Positions 41,760 through 50,166 of a stretch of 64,000 nt of DNA are shown here, piece by piece. Numbering within the stretch: the first letter of the stretch is position 1; the number at the start of each line of letters is the position of its first letter. The stretch lies in NCBI GenBank assembly GCA_963782045.1, contig CAWAIR010000010.1, positions 114,645 through 178,644 of the forward strand. Direction: 5' to 3'. The translations under genes and the position numbers were made by a program. Below the pieces are notes generated by a model. It had not been told where the DNA came from and did no database searches. It saw only the letters and a list, made by a program, of their open reading frames with translations. The stretch comes from CAVSRC01 sp963782045. Its GTDB lineage: Bacteria > Pseudomonadota > Alphaproteobacteria > Rhizobiales > Kaistiaceae.

Positions 41760-42276
41760 GGCTTTCGCTGGTTTCCTGCGCCTCTGCCGCAAGGCCGGCG
41801 AGTTTCGCGCGCGCCGTCGCCAGACGCGACATGATCGTCCCGATGGGGACGTCCAGCGCCTCGGCCGCTTCGCGGTAACTCAGCCCTTCGACATAGACCA
41901 GATAAAGGGTTTCTCGCTGCACCTCGGGTAGGTCCTGCACCTGGCGTAACACCTGGGCGGCCAGAATATTCGTCTCGATCGCCCGGATTCCGTCGAAGAC
42001 GAGCGCCACCTCGGCGTCCACCAGGCCCTGGCCGAGGCGCACCCTGCGGGCGCGGACCTCGTTCAGCCAGATCGAGTGGAGGATGGCGATCAGCCAGCGG
42101 TCGAGCCGGGTGCCGGGGGCGAACTGGCCGCTGCGCTCGAGCGCCCGCACGCAGGTCGTCTGGGCGAGTTCCTCGGCCGTGTCGCGGTTGCCCGACAGCA
42201 CCAGCCCGTAGCGCCACAGCCGCGGCAGCAGCGCGGCGAGGCCCTCCATCACGGCTTGGTGCGCGTCGTCGGTCAT
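41740..42276 (-). CDS. ECF RNA polymerase sigma factor (sigma-70 family)
   Basis: A 178-residue ECF sigma factor. Region 2 is LPRLWRYGLVLSGNRDTAEELAQTTCVRALERSGQFAPGTRLDRWLIAILHSIWLNEVRARR, including the -10-binding helix. Region 4 is LPEVQRETLYLVYVEGLSYREAAEALDVPIGTIMSRLATARAKLAG, with the -35-binding helix-turn-helix. ATG 42276 is used; the longer reading has 27 residues before any family match. The paired anti-sigma follows with a 20-base overlap. No general-stress-response NepR/PhyR genes are near, so this is not EcfG. Confidence 0.88.
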   Translation of the reverse strand: MTDDAHQAVMEGLAALLPRLWRYGLVLSGNRDTAEELAQTTCVRALERSGQFAPGTRLDRWLIAILHSIWLNEVRARRVRLGQGLVDAEVALVFDGIRAIETNILAAQVLRQVQDLPEVQRETLYLVYVEGLSYREAAEALDVPIGTIMSRLATARAKLAGLAAEAQETSESHGRSGR

Positions 42277-42355
42277 GTGATCCTGGCCTTGCGAGCGGCG
42301 GCCGGGGCGGACCTTAACCGAGGTGGCCTCGTCTGCGGAATAGGCGGAGGCACGC

Positions 42356-42396
42356 AAAAAGAGCGGCCCGGAGCAGCCGCCGCGCCGCTCCGGGCC
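42356..42396 (-). terminator. strong intrinsic terminator (minus strand)
   Basis: On the minus strand GGCCCGGAGC pairs with GCTCCGGGCC around a 12-base loop, followed by GCTC and five T residues. The form is canonical. It lies 281 bases past the amidotransferase stop and 79 bases before the sigma factor start, so it ends either the amidotransferase transcript or an unrecognised small RNA, and insulates the sigma gene. Confidence 0.75.
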
Positions 42397-42677
42397 ATCG
42401 TTTGCGTTCTTTCGAGACGCGAGGAGAGACCGGGACGGAGGAAGGCACGCCGGGGGTCAACGGCATGTGCTTTCCCCCGCCCAGTCTGTTCGCTGACTAC
42501 GCACAACCAGAAATCAGCGTGCCATCACAATGGCAAAGGTCCTGCCAGAGGGGGCCACACCAGAGCTTGCGCCTCGCTCGGGTTTGACTCGCAATTTATT
42601 GATTGCGTTAAGCTTTTGATAACCGCCCGCGCCTCGCAATCTGCGAAAAGCCGTTGCAGGATGCGAGTTCTCTGCCG
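42397..42677. other. 281-base non-coding stretch ending in a strong terminator
   Basis: There is no convincing gene. The right part (about 42,585-42,640) is locally AT-rich (GCAATTTATTGATTGCG, an inverted GCAAT...ATTGC) and could hold a minus-strand promoter whose transcript would end at the terminator at 42,396-42,356. A 50-codon minus-strand frame starting at ATG near 42,466 behind GGGCGGGGG also exists but shows no recognisable features. Confidence 0.3.
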
Positions 42678-43406
42678 CTACTCCGCCGCTTCCGCAAGGC
42701 TGCTTGCCGCCCTGCGGTCACGCTTCAGCCACAGCTCGAGGAAAGCGTCGAGGAAGGCCCGGGTCTTCCAGTCGTGCAGGGCACGGCCCTGGAAGTGCTT
42801 CTCGGCGGTCTGGCCGCCGGGCAGCTTGGCGCGGTCGCCGATGCGGCCGGTCCAACGGCCGACCATGGCGGTCGTCAGCTCAATGTGGAACTGGATGCCG
42901 AACGCGGCTTCGCCATAGGAGAACGCCTGATTGGGGAAGGTCTCCGCCGCCCCTTCCGCCAGCAGCGTCGCACCGGCGGGGAGCGCGAAGCCTTCCCGGT
43001 GGAACTGGTGGACGCAATCGGGCCAGGTGGTGAGGCGCCGGCCCGCCTCGGTCGGCGCCAGCCCGAACCAGCCGACCTCGATATGGCCGTCGGCGTGCGG
43101 GGCGACCGCCGCGCCAAGGTGGCGGGCCAGCATCTGCGCGCCGAGGCAGAGGCCGAGGAACGGCGCCCCCTCGGCAAGCGGCACCCTGATCCAGTCGGTC
43201 TCGGTCTTGACGTAGTCGTCGGGGTCGTTGGCGCTCATCGGCCCGCCGAAGATGATGGCGCCAGCGTGGTGGGTGAGCGTCTCGGGCAGCGGGTCGCCGA
43301 AGCGCGGCCGGCGGATATCGAGCCGGTAGCCACGCTCCATCAGCCGGTGGCCGACGCGGCCGGGGGTGGAGTGTTCCTGGTGGAGGACGATCAGGATCGG
43401 CCGCAT
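42678..43406 (-). CDS. glutamine amidotransferase (GMP synthase-like class I GATase)
   Basis: A 242-residue stand-alone class I glutamine amidotransferase-fold protein. The nucleophile elbow is FLGLCLGAQMLARHLG (Cys near 93), preceded by GAIIFGGPMSANDPDD. The catalytic His is in FGIQFHIELT (GxQFHxE), giving the complete Cys-His-Glu triad. There is no synthase partner, as in GuaA-like proteins that deamidate gamma-glutamyl compounds or glucosinolate-like conjugates. The specific substrate is unknown. ATG 43406 starts MRPILIVLHQEHSTPG. The upstream TerB-like gene ends four bases before, so the two form an operon. Confidence 0.87.
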   Translation of the reverse strand: MRPILIVLHQEHSTPGRVGHRLMERGYRLDIRRPRFGDPLPETLTHHAGAIIFGGPMSANDPDDYVKTETDWIRVPLAEGAPFLGLCLGAQMLARHLGAAVAPHADGHIEVGWFGLAPTEAGRRLTTWPDCVHQFHREGFALPAGATLLAEGAAETFPNQAFSYGEAAFGIQFHIELTTAMVGRWTGRIGDRAKLPGGQTAEKHFQGRALHDWKTRAFLDAFLELWLKRDRRAASSLAEAAE

Positions 43407-43410
43407 GGGA

Positions 43411-43866
43411 TCATCCGTTCTGGTCGCGCACCGCCAGCTTGAGGCGGACGCGCACCCGCGAGGGCACGGACAGCAGCTCGGCGACGCGCCACACGACGTT
43501 TTCCTCGAATTCGTGCTTGGCGCCATCGGCATAGACCAGGCGCCACATCATCTCGATGATACGCTCGCGATCGGCAACATCCAGCCGCTGCTTGAGCAGG
43601 CTGGTGAAGTGATAGAGGTCGACCGCCTCCTCGTCCGCGGTCTCGGCGGCTTCCATCAGCGAGCGGGCGCTCTCCGGATCGAGATCGAAATGGGTCCTGA
43701 GCAGGTCGCGGAGCGTGGCCAACTCCTCCGGCGACACCACACCGTCGACCGCGGTCACGTGATAGAGCAGCGCGGCTACCGCCAGCCGCACCTCCTCCTC
43801 CCCCATGTCGACCCTGTCGCCGCCATCGGTGAGGCGGTCGAAGAACTGTCTGATTGCTGCGAGCAT
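43411..43866 (-). CDS. TerB family tellurite resistance-like protein
   Basis: A 151-residue all-helical protein: VRLAVAALLYHVTAVDGVVSPEELATLRDLLRTHF and DRERIIEMMWRLVYADGAKHEFEENVVWRVAELLSV are the two halves of the TerB fold, each with the acidic metal-binding loop (A-D-G-x-x-x-x-E-E). It is cytoplasmic. Stand-alone TerB proteins are widespread and need not confer tellurite resistance; a metal-sensing or membrane-linked stress role is proposed for the family. ATG 43866 follows a weak site. It is the first gene of the pair with the glutamine amidotransferase. Confidence 0.86.
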   Translation of the reverse strand: MLAAIRQFFDRLTDGGDRVDMGEEEVRLAVAALLYHVTAVDGVVSPEELATLRDLLRTHFDLDPESARSLMEAAETADEEAVDLYHFTSLLKQRLDVADRERIIEMMWRLVYADGAKHEFEENVVWRVAELLSVPSRVRVRLKLAVRDQNG

Positions 43867-43942
43867 GCCCGGTTACGCCTTGAAACGCCGCCGAGTGTAA
43901 ACATAGGACGCGGCCGATGAAACCGCAGCCCTGCGGCCACAA

Positions 43943-43979
43943 TGACAAAAGCCGCCGGCGCGACCCGGCGGCTTTGTCA
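43943..43979. terminator. long perfect-stem hairpin, bidirectional terminator-like
   Basis: TGACAAA(A)GCCGCCGG pairs with CCGGCGGCTTTGTCA around a seven-base loop, a stem of 15 pairs with one bulged A. No gene converges on it directly: leftward genes start at 43,866, and FecR ends at 44,349, also leftward. It therefore most likely ends the FecR transcript that comes from the right. Confidence 0.6.
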
Positions 43980-44348
43980 CCAACCCCTTTTGCATCAAAT
44001 GGACTTCGCGGCCCAAAAAACGCCGATGCGGAAGACCTGTATCAAATAGATGTCCCCAATCACCTCGTCATCGAAACCAGCGCAGACAGAACAAATCCAA
44101 TCAGTATTAAATCGACACTTTCTTGCAGCGGCGAGACCGAACCCGGCAAAAACGCCTGACGAATCGCGAATCACCACAAAGACGATGTTAGCAAGCCGGC
44201 TTCACAATTCAACCCGCCGGCGCCGGGCGGGAAACGGCGAATTTCCGCCGACTATTTCGTCAGATTGGACGAATGCGCCACGATTTCGCCACATCCGGCG
44301 TCCGGGCGCGGCCACGGTCTCTCCGCCTTCGCAACCACCGTCGCAGCA
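43980..44348. other. 370-base lower-GC non-coding stretch
   Basis: This region between the hairpin and the FecR stop is visibly lower in GC than the flanks (runs such as CCAAAAAACG and ATCAGTATTAAATCG). Short frames exist on both strands but none has a ribosome-binding site or recognisable sequence. I see no repeats or RNA-gene structure. It may be a decayed remnant of a gene. Confidence 0.35.
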
Positions 44349-45125
44349 TCATTCTTCACAGACATGCGGCGTCTCCGGCTCTGTCACGGGTGTGGGTGTG
44401 GGTGTGGGTGCGGGTGGTGTGGGCTCGGTGACTTGGACCGGGACGATGTGATTGTCCTGCTCCTCGGTGCGGATGGTGAGGTCGCCAGGGGTCTGGAAGC
44501 GCTCGACGCTGTCCGGCAGTTGGTCGCCGAAAAGCGGCCAGGGAATGTTGCCGGCCACCTGGAAGAACCGGCCGTCGGGCGTCATCGGCCCGGTGACGGC
44601 GCCGCTGTTGGAGATGAAGATCGCCTGGCCGGCGCTCACGCTGTGGCCGCCGACGATGGCGCTGCCCTCCTCGACGATGCAGGCGAGGCCACCGGCGACG
44701 ATGAAGCAGTCAACGATTGTGCCGCGCACGCCGATGGTGGCGACCGGAGTCTTGATCGTGTAGTTGTGCGGGTCCTGCGATCCGGTGATGAAGCGGAAGG
44801 CGCCCTTGGTCGCCGAGAAGACGACGTTGCCGGCCCCCCGCGACGGATTGAAGACGAAGGTATCGAGCTTGACCTGGGACTTCGGCCCGATCGACAGGCT
44901 GGTCTCGTCGAGGAAGAGAAGCTGCGCCAGGCTCTCCGCGCCGGTGGTGACGACCTCGTTCTGAAAGACCTTGCTGCCGACGCCGATCGTCCCGCCGGCG
45001 CCCTTGACGTCGTTCTTGACCGCGGCGGCGACCCCGATATTGGTGGCCGCGTGGGCTGATCCTGTCGCAACAGCCAGGGCCAATGCCAGCGGCACCAGCG
45101 CCAGACGCAGATATCCGGCAGGCAT
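44349..45125 (-). CDS. secreted FecR domain-containing protein with Pro/Thr-rich tail
   Basis: A 258-residue protein. Residues 1-26 form a Sec signal peptide ending in GSAHA-AT. The FecR domain (about 40-160) includes VGSKVFQNEVVTTGAESLAQLLFLDETSLSIGPKSQVKLDTFVF and FRFITGSQDPHNYTIKTPVATIGVRGT, the usual D-x-T-x-L-x-I-G-P-x-S and T-P-x-A-x-I-G-V-R-G-T. The tail is PTPPAPTPTPTPVTEPETPH, a linker-like low-complexity region. No membrane anchor follows the signal peptide, so it is periplasmic. ATG 45125 has GGGGGAGACC. It is divergent from the TPR/beta-barrel gene and paralogous to the FecR protein at 46,451. Confidence 0.88.
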   Translation of the reverse strand: MPAGYLRLALVPLALALAVATGSAHAATNIGVAAAVKNDVKGAGGTIGVGSKVFQNEVVTTGAESLAQLLFLDETSLSIGPKSQVKLDTFVFNPSRGAGNVVFSATKGAFRFITGSQDPHNYTIKTPVATIGVRGTIVDCFIVAGGLACIVEEGSAIVGGHSVSAGQAIFISNSGAVTGPMTPDGRFFQVAGNIPWPLFGDQLPDSVERFQTPGDLTIRTEEQDNHIVPVQVTEPTPPAPTPTPTPVTEPETPHVCEE

Positions 45126-45303
45126 TGCTTGGTCTCCCCCTGTACCTTCGCCCCCGATGCTATGTCAGTGCTTGCGGCGGCGCCACGGTCTATATGCGAA
45201 TCCTTCCAACTTGTGTCCTTTGTGCCATAGTCAGCCCGCGCCTCCTCGCATAACGTCAGGGATACGAGCCGCCGGGACAGGCGGCCGACCGACAGGGTGT
45301 TGT

Positions 45304-46434
45304 ATGAAGATGGGGCGGGTTGCGGCAGCATTGCTCGCTGTCGGCTTCACGGCATTTGCGTTTCCGGCGGCAGCGGACGAGCTGACCGCCGCCTATCAGC
45401 GCGTGCTCGCCAACCCGGCCGACAGCGACCTCAGCCTGCAATACGCAATGATCGCCGAAGGCCGCCACGAATACCGCAAGGCGCTCAGCGCCTACGAGCG
45501 CGTGCTGCTCAACGATCCCAACAACGCCGCCGCCAAGCGCGGCCTCGTGCGCGTCCGCCGCATCATCCAGCCACCGTCGACGCAGTTCACCGCCGAGGCG
45601 GGCGGCATGTGGCAGTCGAACCCCGAACTCGTCGCCAGCGGCGCCACGGCCGATTACGTGCCCTACACCCAGTTGCGGATAAGGGACGAGCGCCCGATCG
45701 CCGGCACCCGCTGGCGCACGCTCGGCAGTCTCTACGGCGAGTACCACACCGAGCACCACGACCTGAACTATGGCTATGCCGGCATCGAGACCGGGCCGCT
45801 GGTCGATCTCGGCGCGACCATGCTCACCCTCTACCCGTCGATCGGCGCGGCGGTGTCGTCATCGGACAACAAGTTCTTCTACGACGAGTTTAACGCCAGC
45901 GCGATGGTCCAGGGCTATCTCGGCGGCGCCTATCAATGGGTGCGCCTGCGCACCGGCTATCGCGATTTCGCCCCCTCGGCGACCTCGACCAGCGGCTGGT
46001 ATGTCGACGCGCGTGGCCAGTGGTCGTTCCAGAACGTCATCCACCAGAACGACGTCGCCTCGATCGCGCCCTGGTTCCTGTGGAGCAACGTCGGCGGTTC
46101 GATCACCGACACCGCCAATGTCTTCACCTACTCGCCCGGCCGTTACCTCGACGGCGGCACCAGGCTGGAATACAGCAAGAAGCTCACCGACCGCTGGACG
46201 CTGGCGCTGAACGTCGGACTGTCGGCGCGCCGCTACATGGTCGACGTGGCGCCCGACGGCGAGAGCCGGCAGGACTATACCGTCTCGCCCGGCGCCACGC
46301 TTCGCTTCGCCAATGCCTTCGGGCCCCAGTCCGACTTCCGCCTCACCTATCGCTTCGACCACAACACGTCGAACGACAGCAGCCACCGCTACGACGCGCA
46401 GACCGTGATGGCCTCCGTGGTCTTCCGGCGCTAG
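45304..46434 (+). CDS. outer-membrane beta-barrel protein with N-terminal TPR-like region
   Basis: A 376-residue exported protein. Residues 1-25 are a signal peptide (AFPAAADE). Residues about 28-85 form a TPR-like pair: AAYQRVLANPADSDLSLQYAMIAEGRHEYRKALSAYERVLLNDPNNAAAKRGLVRVRR. The rest (about 95-376) is alternating aromatic/polar beta-strand sequence (MWQSNPEL, LYGEYHTEHHDLNYGY, LGGAYQWVRLRTGYRDF) and ends SVVFRR, an outer-membrane-barrel-like end. It resembles surface lipoprotein assembly modifier-like or DUF560/porin-type TPR-barrels, but I do not recognise a specific family. It is flanked on both sides by minus-strand FecR genes, which suggests that the three act together in the periplasm and outer membrane. 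Confidence 0.75.
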   Translation: MKMGRVAAALLAVGFTAFAFPAAADELTAAYQRVLANPADSDLSLQYAMIAEGRHEYRKALSAYERVLLNDPNNAAAKRGLVRVRRIIQPPSTQFTAEAGGMWQSNPELVASGATADYVPYTQLRIRDERPIAGTRWRTLGSLYGEYHTEHHDLNYGYAGIETGPLVDLGATMLTLYPSIGAAVSSSDNKFFYDEFNASAMVQGYLGGAYQWVRLRTGYRDFAPSATSTSGWYVDARGQWSFQNVIHQNDVASIAPWFLWSNVGGSITDTANVFTYSPGRYLDGGTRLEYSKKLTDRWTLALNVGLSARRYMVDVAPDGESRQDYTVSPGATLRFANAFGPQSDFRLTYRFDHNTSNDSSHRYDAQTVMASVVFRR

Positions 46435-46450
46435 CAGCCGGTCGCGCCGC

Positions 46451-47260
46451 CTAGTTGGGCTCCGGCGGCGGCGGCGGAGGAGGAGGAGGCGGTGGCGGCG
46501 ACGGCGGTGGCGCTGCTGCCGGACTGACGTCCGGGCGAATGTCGCTGTGCGCGGACGGCGGCGGGTCGAAGTTGCGGATCTCGCAGCGCCGCGATGAAAC
46601 GCGGAACGCACCGAACAGCCGGTTCTGCCGGAAGGCGAACGGGATCTCACGATCGATGAGGTCGGTGCGCTCGTAGACGTTGTTGACCCGGTTGAAGCCA
46701 TCCCGCGGATCGAGCTGAACGACGGTGCAGGCGCCGGAGATCACCATGCAGTGCCGGCGTGGCGTCGCCTTGTCGCAGACGTTCACCGTGCCATGCCACA
46801 TGATGAGGGTGGTGGTGCCGTCGCGGGCGACGTGGCCATCGAAGGCGGTGCCGCGCACGCCGATCAACGCCGTCGGCGTCTCGATCGCATAGGCGGTCTT
46901 GGCGCTCACCCCGGTGATGAAGCGGAACGAGCCGCGCAGCGCGCCGACCGCGAAGGCGCTCGCCTTCGCCGATCCCTGGAAGACGAAGCTGTCGAGCGTC
47001 ACCTGCGAATTGGGACCGACGACCATGCGGGTGTTGTCGGCGAACTGGATCTGGGCGGTGCCGCGACGGTCCGTCTTGATGACGTCGCCGGCAAAGACCG
47101 GCCCCTGCGTCCGCAGCGCGCGATCGCCACCCGGCCCGTTCGCCGCCGTGTTGCGCAGGACCATGACCGCGTGACCGCTCGCCTCGACTGCCGCCGCCGG
47201 ATGGGCCGCGGCCACAGCGAGCAACCCAAGCGCCGGCACCACAACTGAACGCATCGACAT
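46451..47260 (-). CDS. secreted FecR domain-containing protein with polyproline tail
   Basis: A 269-residue protein. The signal peptide is MSMRSVVVPALGLLAVAAAHPAAA. The FecR domain (about 35-165) has VFAGDVIKTDRRGTAQIQFADNTRMVVGPNSQVTLDSFVF and FRFITGVSAKTAYAIETPTALIGVRGTAFDG. After a basic segment with cysteines (CDKATPRRHCMV, RRCEIRNF) the protein ends in about 25 residues that are nearly all proline. ATG 47260 has GGAGG eight bases upstream. Its stop lies 17 bases from the convergent TPR-barrel stop. It is paralogous to the FecR protein at 44,349, as seen from the matching FRFITG and IGVRGT motifs, and both likely serve the CHASE2 cyclase cluster. Confidence 0.88.
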   Translation of the reverse strand: MSMRSVVVPALGLLAVAAAHPAAAVEASGHAVMVLRNTAANGPGGDRALRTQGPVFAGDVIKTDRRGTAQIQFADNTRMVVGPNSQVTLDSFVFQGSAKASAFAVGALRGSFRFITGVSAKTAYAIETPTALIGVRGTAFDGHVARDGTTTLIMWHGTVNVCDKATPRRHCMVISGACTVVQLDPRDGFNRVNNVYERTDLIDREIPFAFRQNRLFGAFRVSSRRCEIRNFDPPPSAHSDIRPDVSPAAAPPPSPPPPPPPPPPPPEPN

Positions 47261-47386
47261 GATCCGCACCTCCTTCACGGAACCGGATGGCGCACGTCGC
47301 ACCAGCCGCCGACGACGCTTACGCGCCGGCGGGCGGGCAGGCTCTGCCTACCGTCCGTTCCAGTTAACCAATGGTTTGCGAAGGGG

Positions 47387-47779
47387 TCAGATCACGCCGG
47401 CGAGCAAAGCCGCAATCACGACATAGGTGAGCTGATGGGCTAGCTGGTCGATCCCGTAGATCCGCCAATACCAGGCATCGGTCGTGGTCAGCTTCATCCG
47501 CCGGAGCGACTGCTCCTTCGACCAGTCCACATGATAGTGAACGACGAACTCGCCTATGACGACGATCACAGCCATCGGCCAGCCGGGCGGCAGGATGAAG
47601 AAGGCTGGGATGGTGCCGAGCGCCTGCAGGCCGGAATGGAGGATGCCGCCCGGGTGGCCGTAGGTGCCCTTGTTGCGGAACTGGAAGGGCGTCTGGACGA
47701 CGTAATCGAAGATGAAATGCTTGATCTCAAGCCACAGGAAAACCGCGACGACCATGCCGGCCCCTACATGCAGGTCCAT
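47387..47779 (-). CDS. DUF3307 domain-containing membrane protein
   Basis: A 130-residue membrane protein with about four hydrophobic segments. VFLWLEIKHFIFDYVVQTPFQFRNKGTYGHPGGILHSGLQ is the DUF3307 signature (K-H/A-D-x-x-x-Q), with conserved His, and VVIGEFVVHYHVDWSKEQSLRR carries the second. The function is unknown. I use ATG 47779, since the longer frame would extend into the cyclase terminator region. It lies downstream of the CHASE2 cyclase on the same strand, 82 bases away, but need not be functionally linked. Confidence 0.82.
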   Translation of the reverse strand: MDLHVGAGMVVAVFLWLEIKHFIFDYVVQTPFQFRNKGTYGHPGGILHSGLQALGTIPAFFILPPGWPMAVIVVIGEFVVHYHVDWSKEQSLRRMKLTTTDAWYWRIYGIDQLAHQLTYVVIAALLAGVI

Positions 47780-47861
47780 GAATTCCCTCGTCCCAGCGCC
47801 CAGCCGCTGCTCAATCCTAAGGCAGCGGGGATTAACAGGACTGTGACCAAGGTCACAACGC

Positions 47862-50105
47862 TTATTTGGACGTCGCCGTGAAGGTGCCGTCCCAGTCGGC
47901 CGGCGGCGGGCTCGCGCGCCATTCGGCGATGCGGCCGCGATAGAGCGCATAGAGCGCCGCGAGCCGGCCCACGCCAATCGCCTCGCAGCGCACGATCAGC
48001 GCCTCGGCACCGTCCCAGTCCCGCCGTCGATAGGCCTCCAGCATCTCGGCGTGGCGCGGCGACAGGCGTTCGAAGCCATCCTCCGGACCGTCGAGCACGT
48101 CGTAGAGGGTATAGATCTTCGCCGGATGCAGCTTGCCCTTGACCCGCATCATGTCGAGCTCGATCGGCTGGCCATCGGGCAACTGCTTCAGCGAGGATTC
48201 GCCGACCACGATGGGCACGCCGTAGACCTTCGACTGACCCTCGAGCCGCGAGGCGACGTTAACGTCGTCGCCGATCGCCGAATAGTCGAAGCGCTGCACC
48301 GATCCGAGATTGCCGACGCAGCAGTCGCCGGAATTGATGCCGATGCCGATGGCGACGTCCTTGTGCGCGCGACCCGCCGCGGCCGCCGCCGCCCGCCACT
48401 CCTCGTTCAGCGTCCGCATGCGCTTGACCATGGCGATCGCCGACTGGCAGGCGTGCGCCGCGTGTTCGGCATCGTCGAGCGGAGCGTTCCAGAACGCCAT
48501 GATGGCATCGCCCATGTATTTGTCGATGGTGCCGCGGTGGGTGAGGATGATCTCCGACAGCGGCGTCAGCAGGTTGTTGATGAAGGTGGTCAGTTCGTGC
48601 GCCGTCATCGTCTCGGAGATCGAGGTGAAGTTGCGCACGTCGCAGAACAGCAGCGTCAGCTCGCGCACGGCGCCGCCGAGCTCCAGCTTCTCCGGGTGGG
48701 CGATGATCTCGTTCACCACCATCGGCGAGACGTAGTAGCTGAAGGCGCGGCGCACTTCGCCGCGCTGCTTCTCGGTCTGGCGGAAGACGTAGGTGGACGT
48801 CCCGGCAATCAGCAGGAACACGGTCACCGCCGGATAAGTCGGATCGAACAGCAGGCCGAGCTTGTCGAAGGCGAGCCAGCCGCCGACCAGCAGCGAGGCC
48901 AGCGCCACCACGCCGAGCACGCCGGAGGTGAAGGCGGTGACCCGGGCGACGATGAAGCCGAAGGCAAGCCCGATCACCAGCGTCAGCACGATCTCGACCG
49001 CCATCGCATAGTCCGGCCGGCTGAGCGAGGCGCCGCCCTGCGACCCGAGCAGAATCTGCTCGATCGCCTGGGCATGGATCTCGACCCCGGGAATGGCGGC
49101 ATCGAGCGGCGTCGCCCTGAGGTCGATGAGGCCGGGGGCGCTGGTGCCGACCAGCATGATGCGCCCGGCGATCTCCTGCGGATCGACGTCGCCGGCGAGC
49201 ACCTTCCACGCCGGGATGTAGGCGCGCGCCTCGTGCGGCCGGAAGTGCAGCCAGATGCCGCCGTCGGCGTCGGTCGGGATCTCGATGCCGCCGACGCGGA
49301 TGTGGTTGAGGCCGGTCTGCTGGCCGAAGGCGGTCTCGCCGCTGGCGTTCGATCCCTTGAGCACGTAGCTGCCGGCCTGTTGCGCGACGCGCAACGCCTC
49401 GGTGGTGAGCGTCGGCACATACTGGTCGCCGACCCGGTAGATCAGCGGGATGCGGCGCACCACCTGGTCGCGGTCGGGCAGCCAGTTGATCGAGCCGATA
49501 CCGGCCGCCGCCGCGTCGAGGATGGGCAGGTTGACATTGGCGCCGGCAAAGGCCGGGACGAAGTCCTTGGGATTGTCGCCGACCGTGGCGAAGCCGGCCT
49601 TGAGCGGCGGCGGCGGCGACGGGTTCGAGGTCAGCGCCGTGGCCAGGATCGTCGGGTTCTGTCCGATCGCGTCGGCGAAGAGCTGGTCGTGGCTCTTTTT
49701 GTCGGCGACCAGTGGCGCCAGCACCGCAGCCTCCTCCGGCGTCATGTGCTTGATCGCCTCTTCCGGCGAGGTGCGGTCGGGCTCGGAGAAGAGGATATCG
49801 AAGGCGACCACTGCGGCGCCATCGGCGCCCAGCGTATCGAGAAGCTTGGCCATGGTGGTGCGCGGCCACGGCCACTGGCCGATCTTGGCGAGCGACTCCT
49901 CGTCGACGTCGATGATCCTGACCGGCAGGTCCGGGTCATAGCTGGCCGGCGAGAGCTTCTGATAGGAATCGAAGGCGATCAGGCGCAGTGCCTGGACGAA
50001 GAACGGATCGGCAATGCGGATCAACGTGGCGCCGGCGAGAATCGCCAGCACCAGCGCCACATAGACATACCTGGCGCGAATGAAGGAAAACACCGCCTTC
50101 CCCAA
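47862..50105 (-). CDS. CHASE2 domain-containing adenylate/guanylate cyclase
   Basis: A 747-residue class III cyclase. After a first membrane helix (about 13-33) comes a periplasmic CHASE2 sensor (about 45-345, VRIIDVDEESLAKIGQWPWPR and AGRIMLVGTSAPGLIDLRATPLD are its hallmarks). Three more membrane helices (about 365-440) lead to the catalytic domain (about 480-660). Catalytic features are FCDVRNFTSISE with a metal Asp, DKYMGDAIMAFW with the purine-specifying Lys and second metal Asp, and DYSAIGDDVNVASRLE with the base-contacting Asp and the transition-state Asn/Arg. Lys and Asp predict cAMP, not cGMP. It likely reads a periplasmic signal; CHASE2 cyclases often neighbour FecR genes, as here. 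Confidence 0.92.
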   Translation of the reverse strand: MGKAVFSFIRARYVYVALVLAILAGATLIRIADPFFVQALRLIAFDSYQKLSPASYDPDLPVRIIDVDEESLAKIGQWPWPRTTMAKLLDTLGADGAAVVAFDILFSEPDRTSPEEAIKHMTPEEAAVLAPLVADKKSHDQLFADAIGQNPTILATALTSNPSPPPPLKAGFATVGDNPKDFVPAFAGANVNLPILDAAAAGIGSINWLPDRDQVVRRIPLIYRVGDQYVPTLTTEALRVAQQAGSYVLKGSNASGETAFGQQTGLNHIRVGGIEIPTDADGGIWLHFRPHEARAYIPAWKVLAGDVDPQEIAGRIMLVGTSAPGLIDLRATPLDAAIPGVEIHAQAIEQILLGSQGGASLSRPDYAMAVEIVLTLVIGLAFGFIVARVTAFTSGVLGVVALASLLVGGWLAFDKLGLLFDPTYPAVTVFLLIAGTSTYVFRQTEKQRGEVRRAFSYYVSPMVVNEIIAHPEKLELGGAVRELTLLFCDVRNFTSISETMTAHELTTFINNLLTPLSEIILTHRGTIDKYMGDAIMAFWNAPLDDAEHAAHACQSAIAMVKRMRTLNEEWRAAAAAAGRAHKDVAIGIGINSGDCCVGNLGSVQRFDYSAIGDDVNVASRLEGQSKVYGVPIVVGESSLKQLPDGQPIELDMMRVKGKLHPAKIYTLYDVLDGPEDGFERLSPRHAEMLEAYRRRDWDGAEALIVRCEAIGVGRLAALYALYRGRIAEWRASPPPADWDGTFTATSK

Positions 50106-50166
50106 CCACCTGCGGCCCGCAGTATCGCGGGGGCGGGGTCAAGCTTCAAGCGGGCATGACACCAGC

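Noticed and set aside
43917..44159. 80-codon plus-strand frame starting MKPQPCGHNDKS
   Set aside because: It runs through the terminator hairpin at 43,943-43,979, has no ribosome-binding site and no recognisable sequence.
46455..46676. Poly-glycine plus-strand frame
   Set aside because: It is the complement of the polyproline tail of the FecR protein.
48051..50159. 702-codon plus-strand open frame
   Set aside because: Antisense of the CHASE2 cyclase; composition typical of GC-rich shadow frames.
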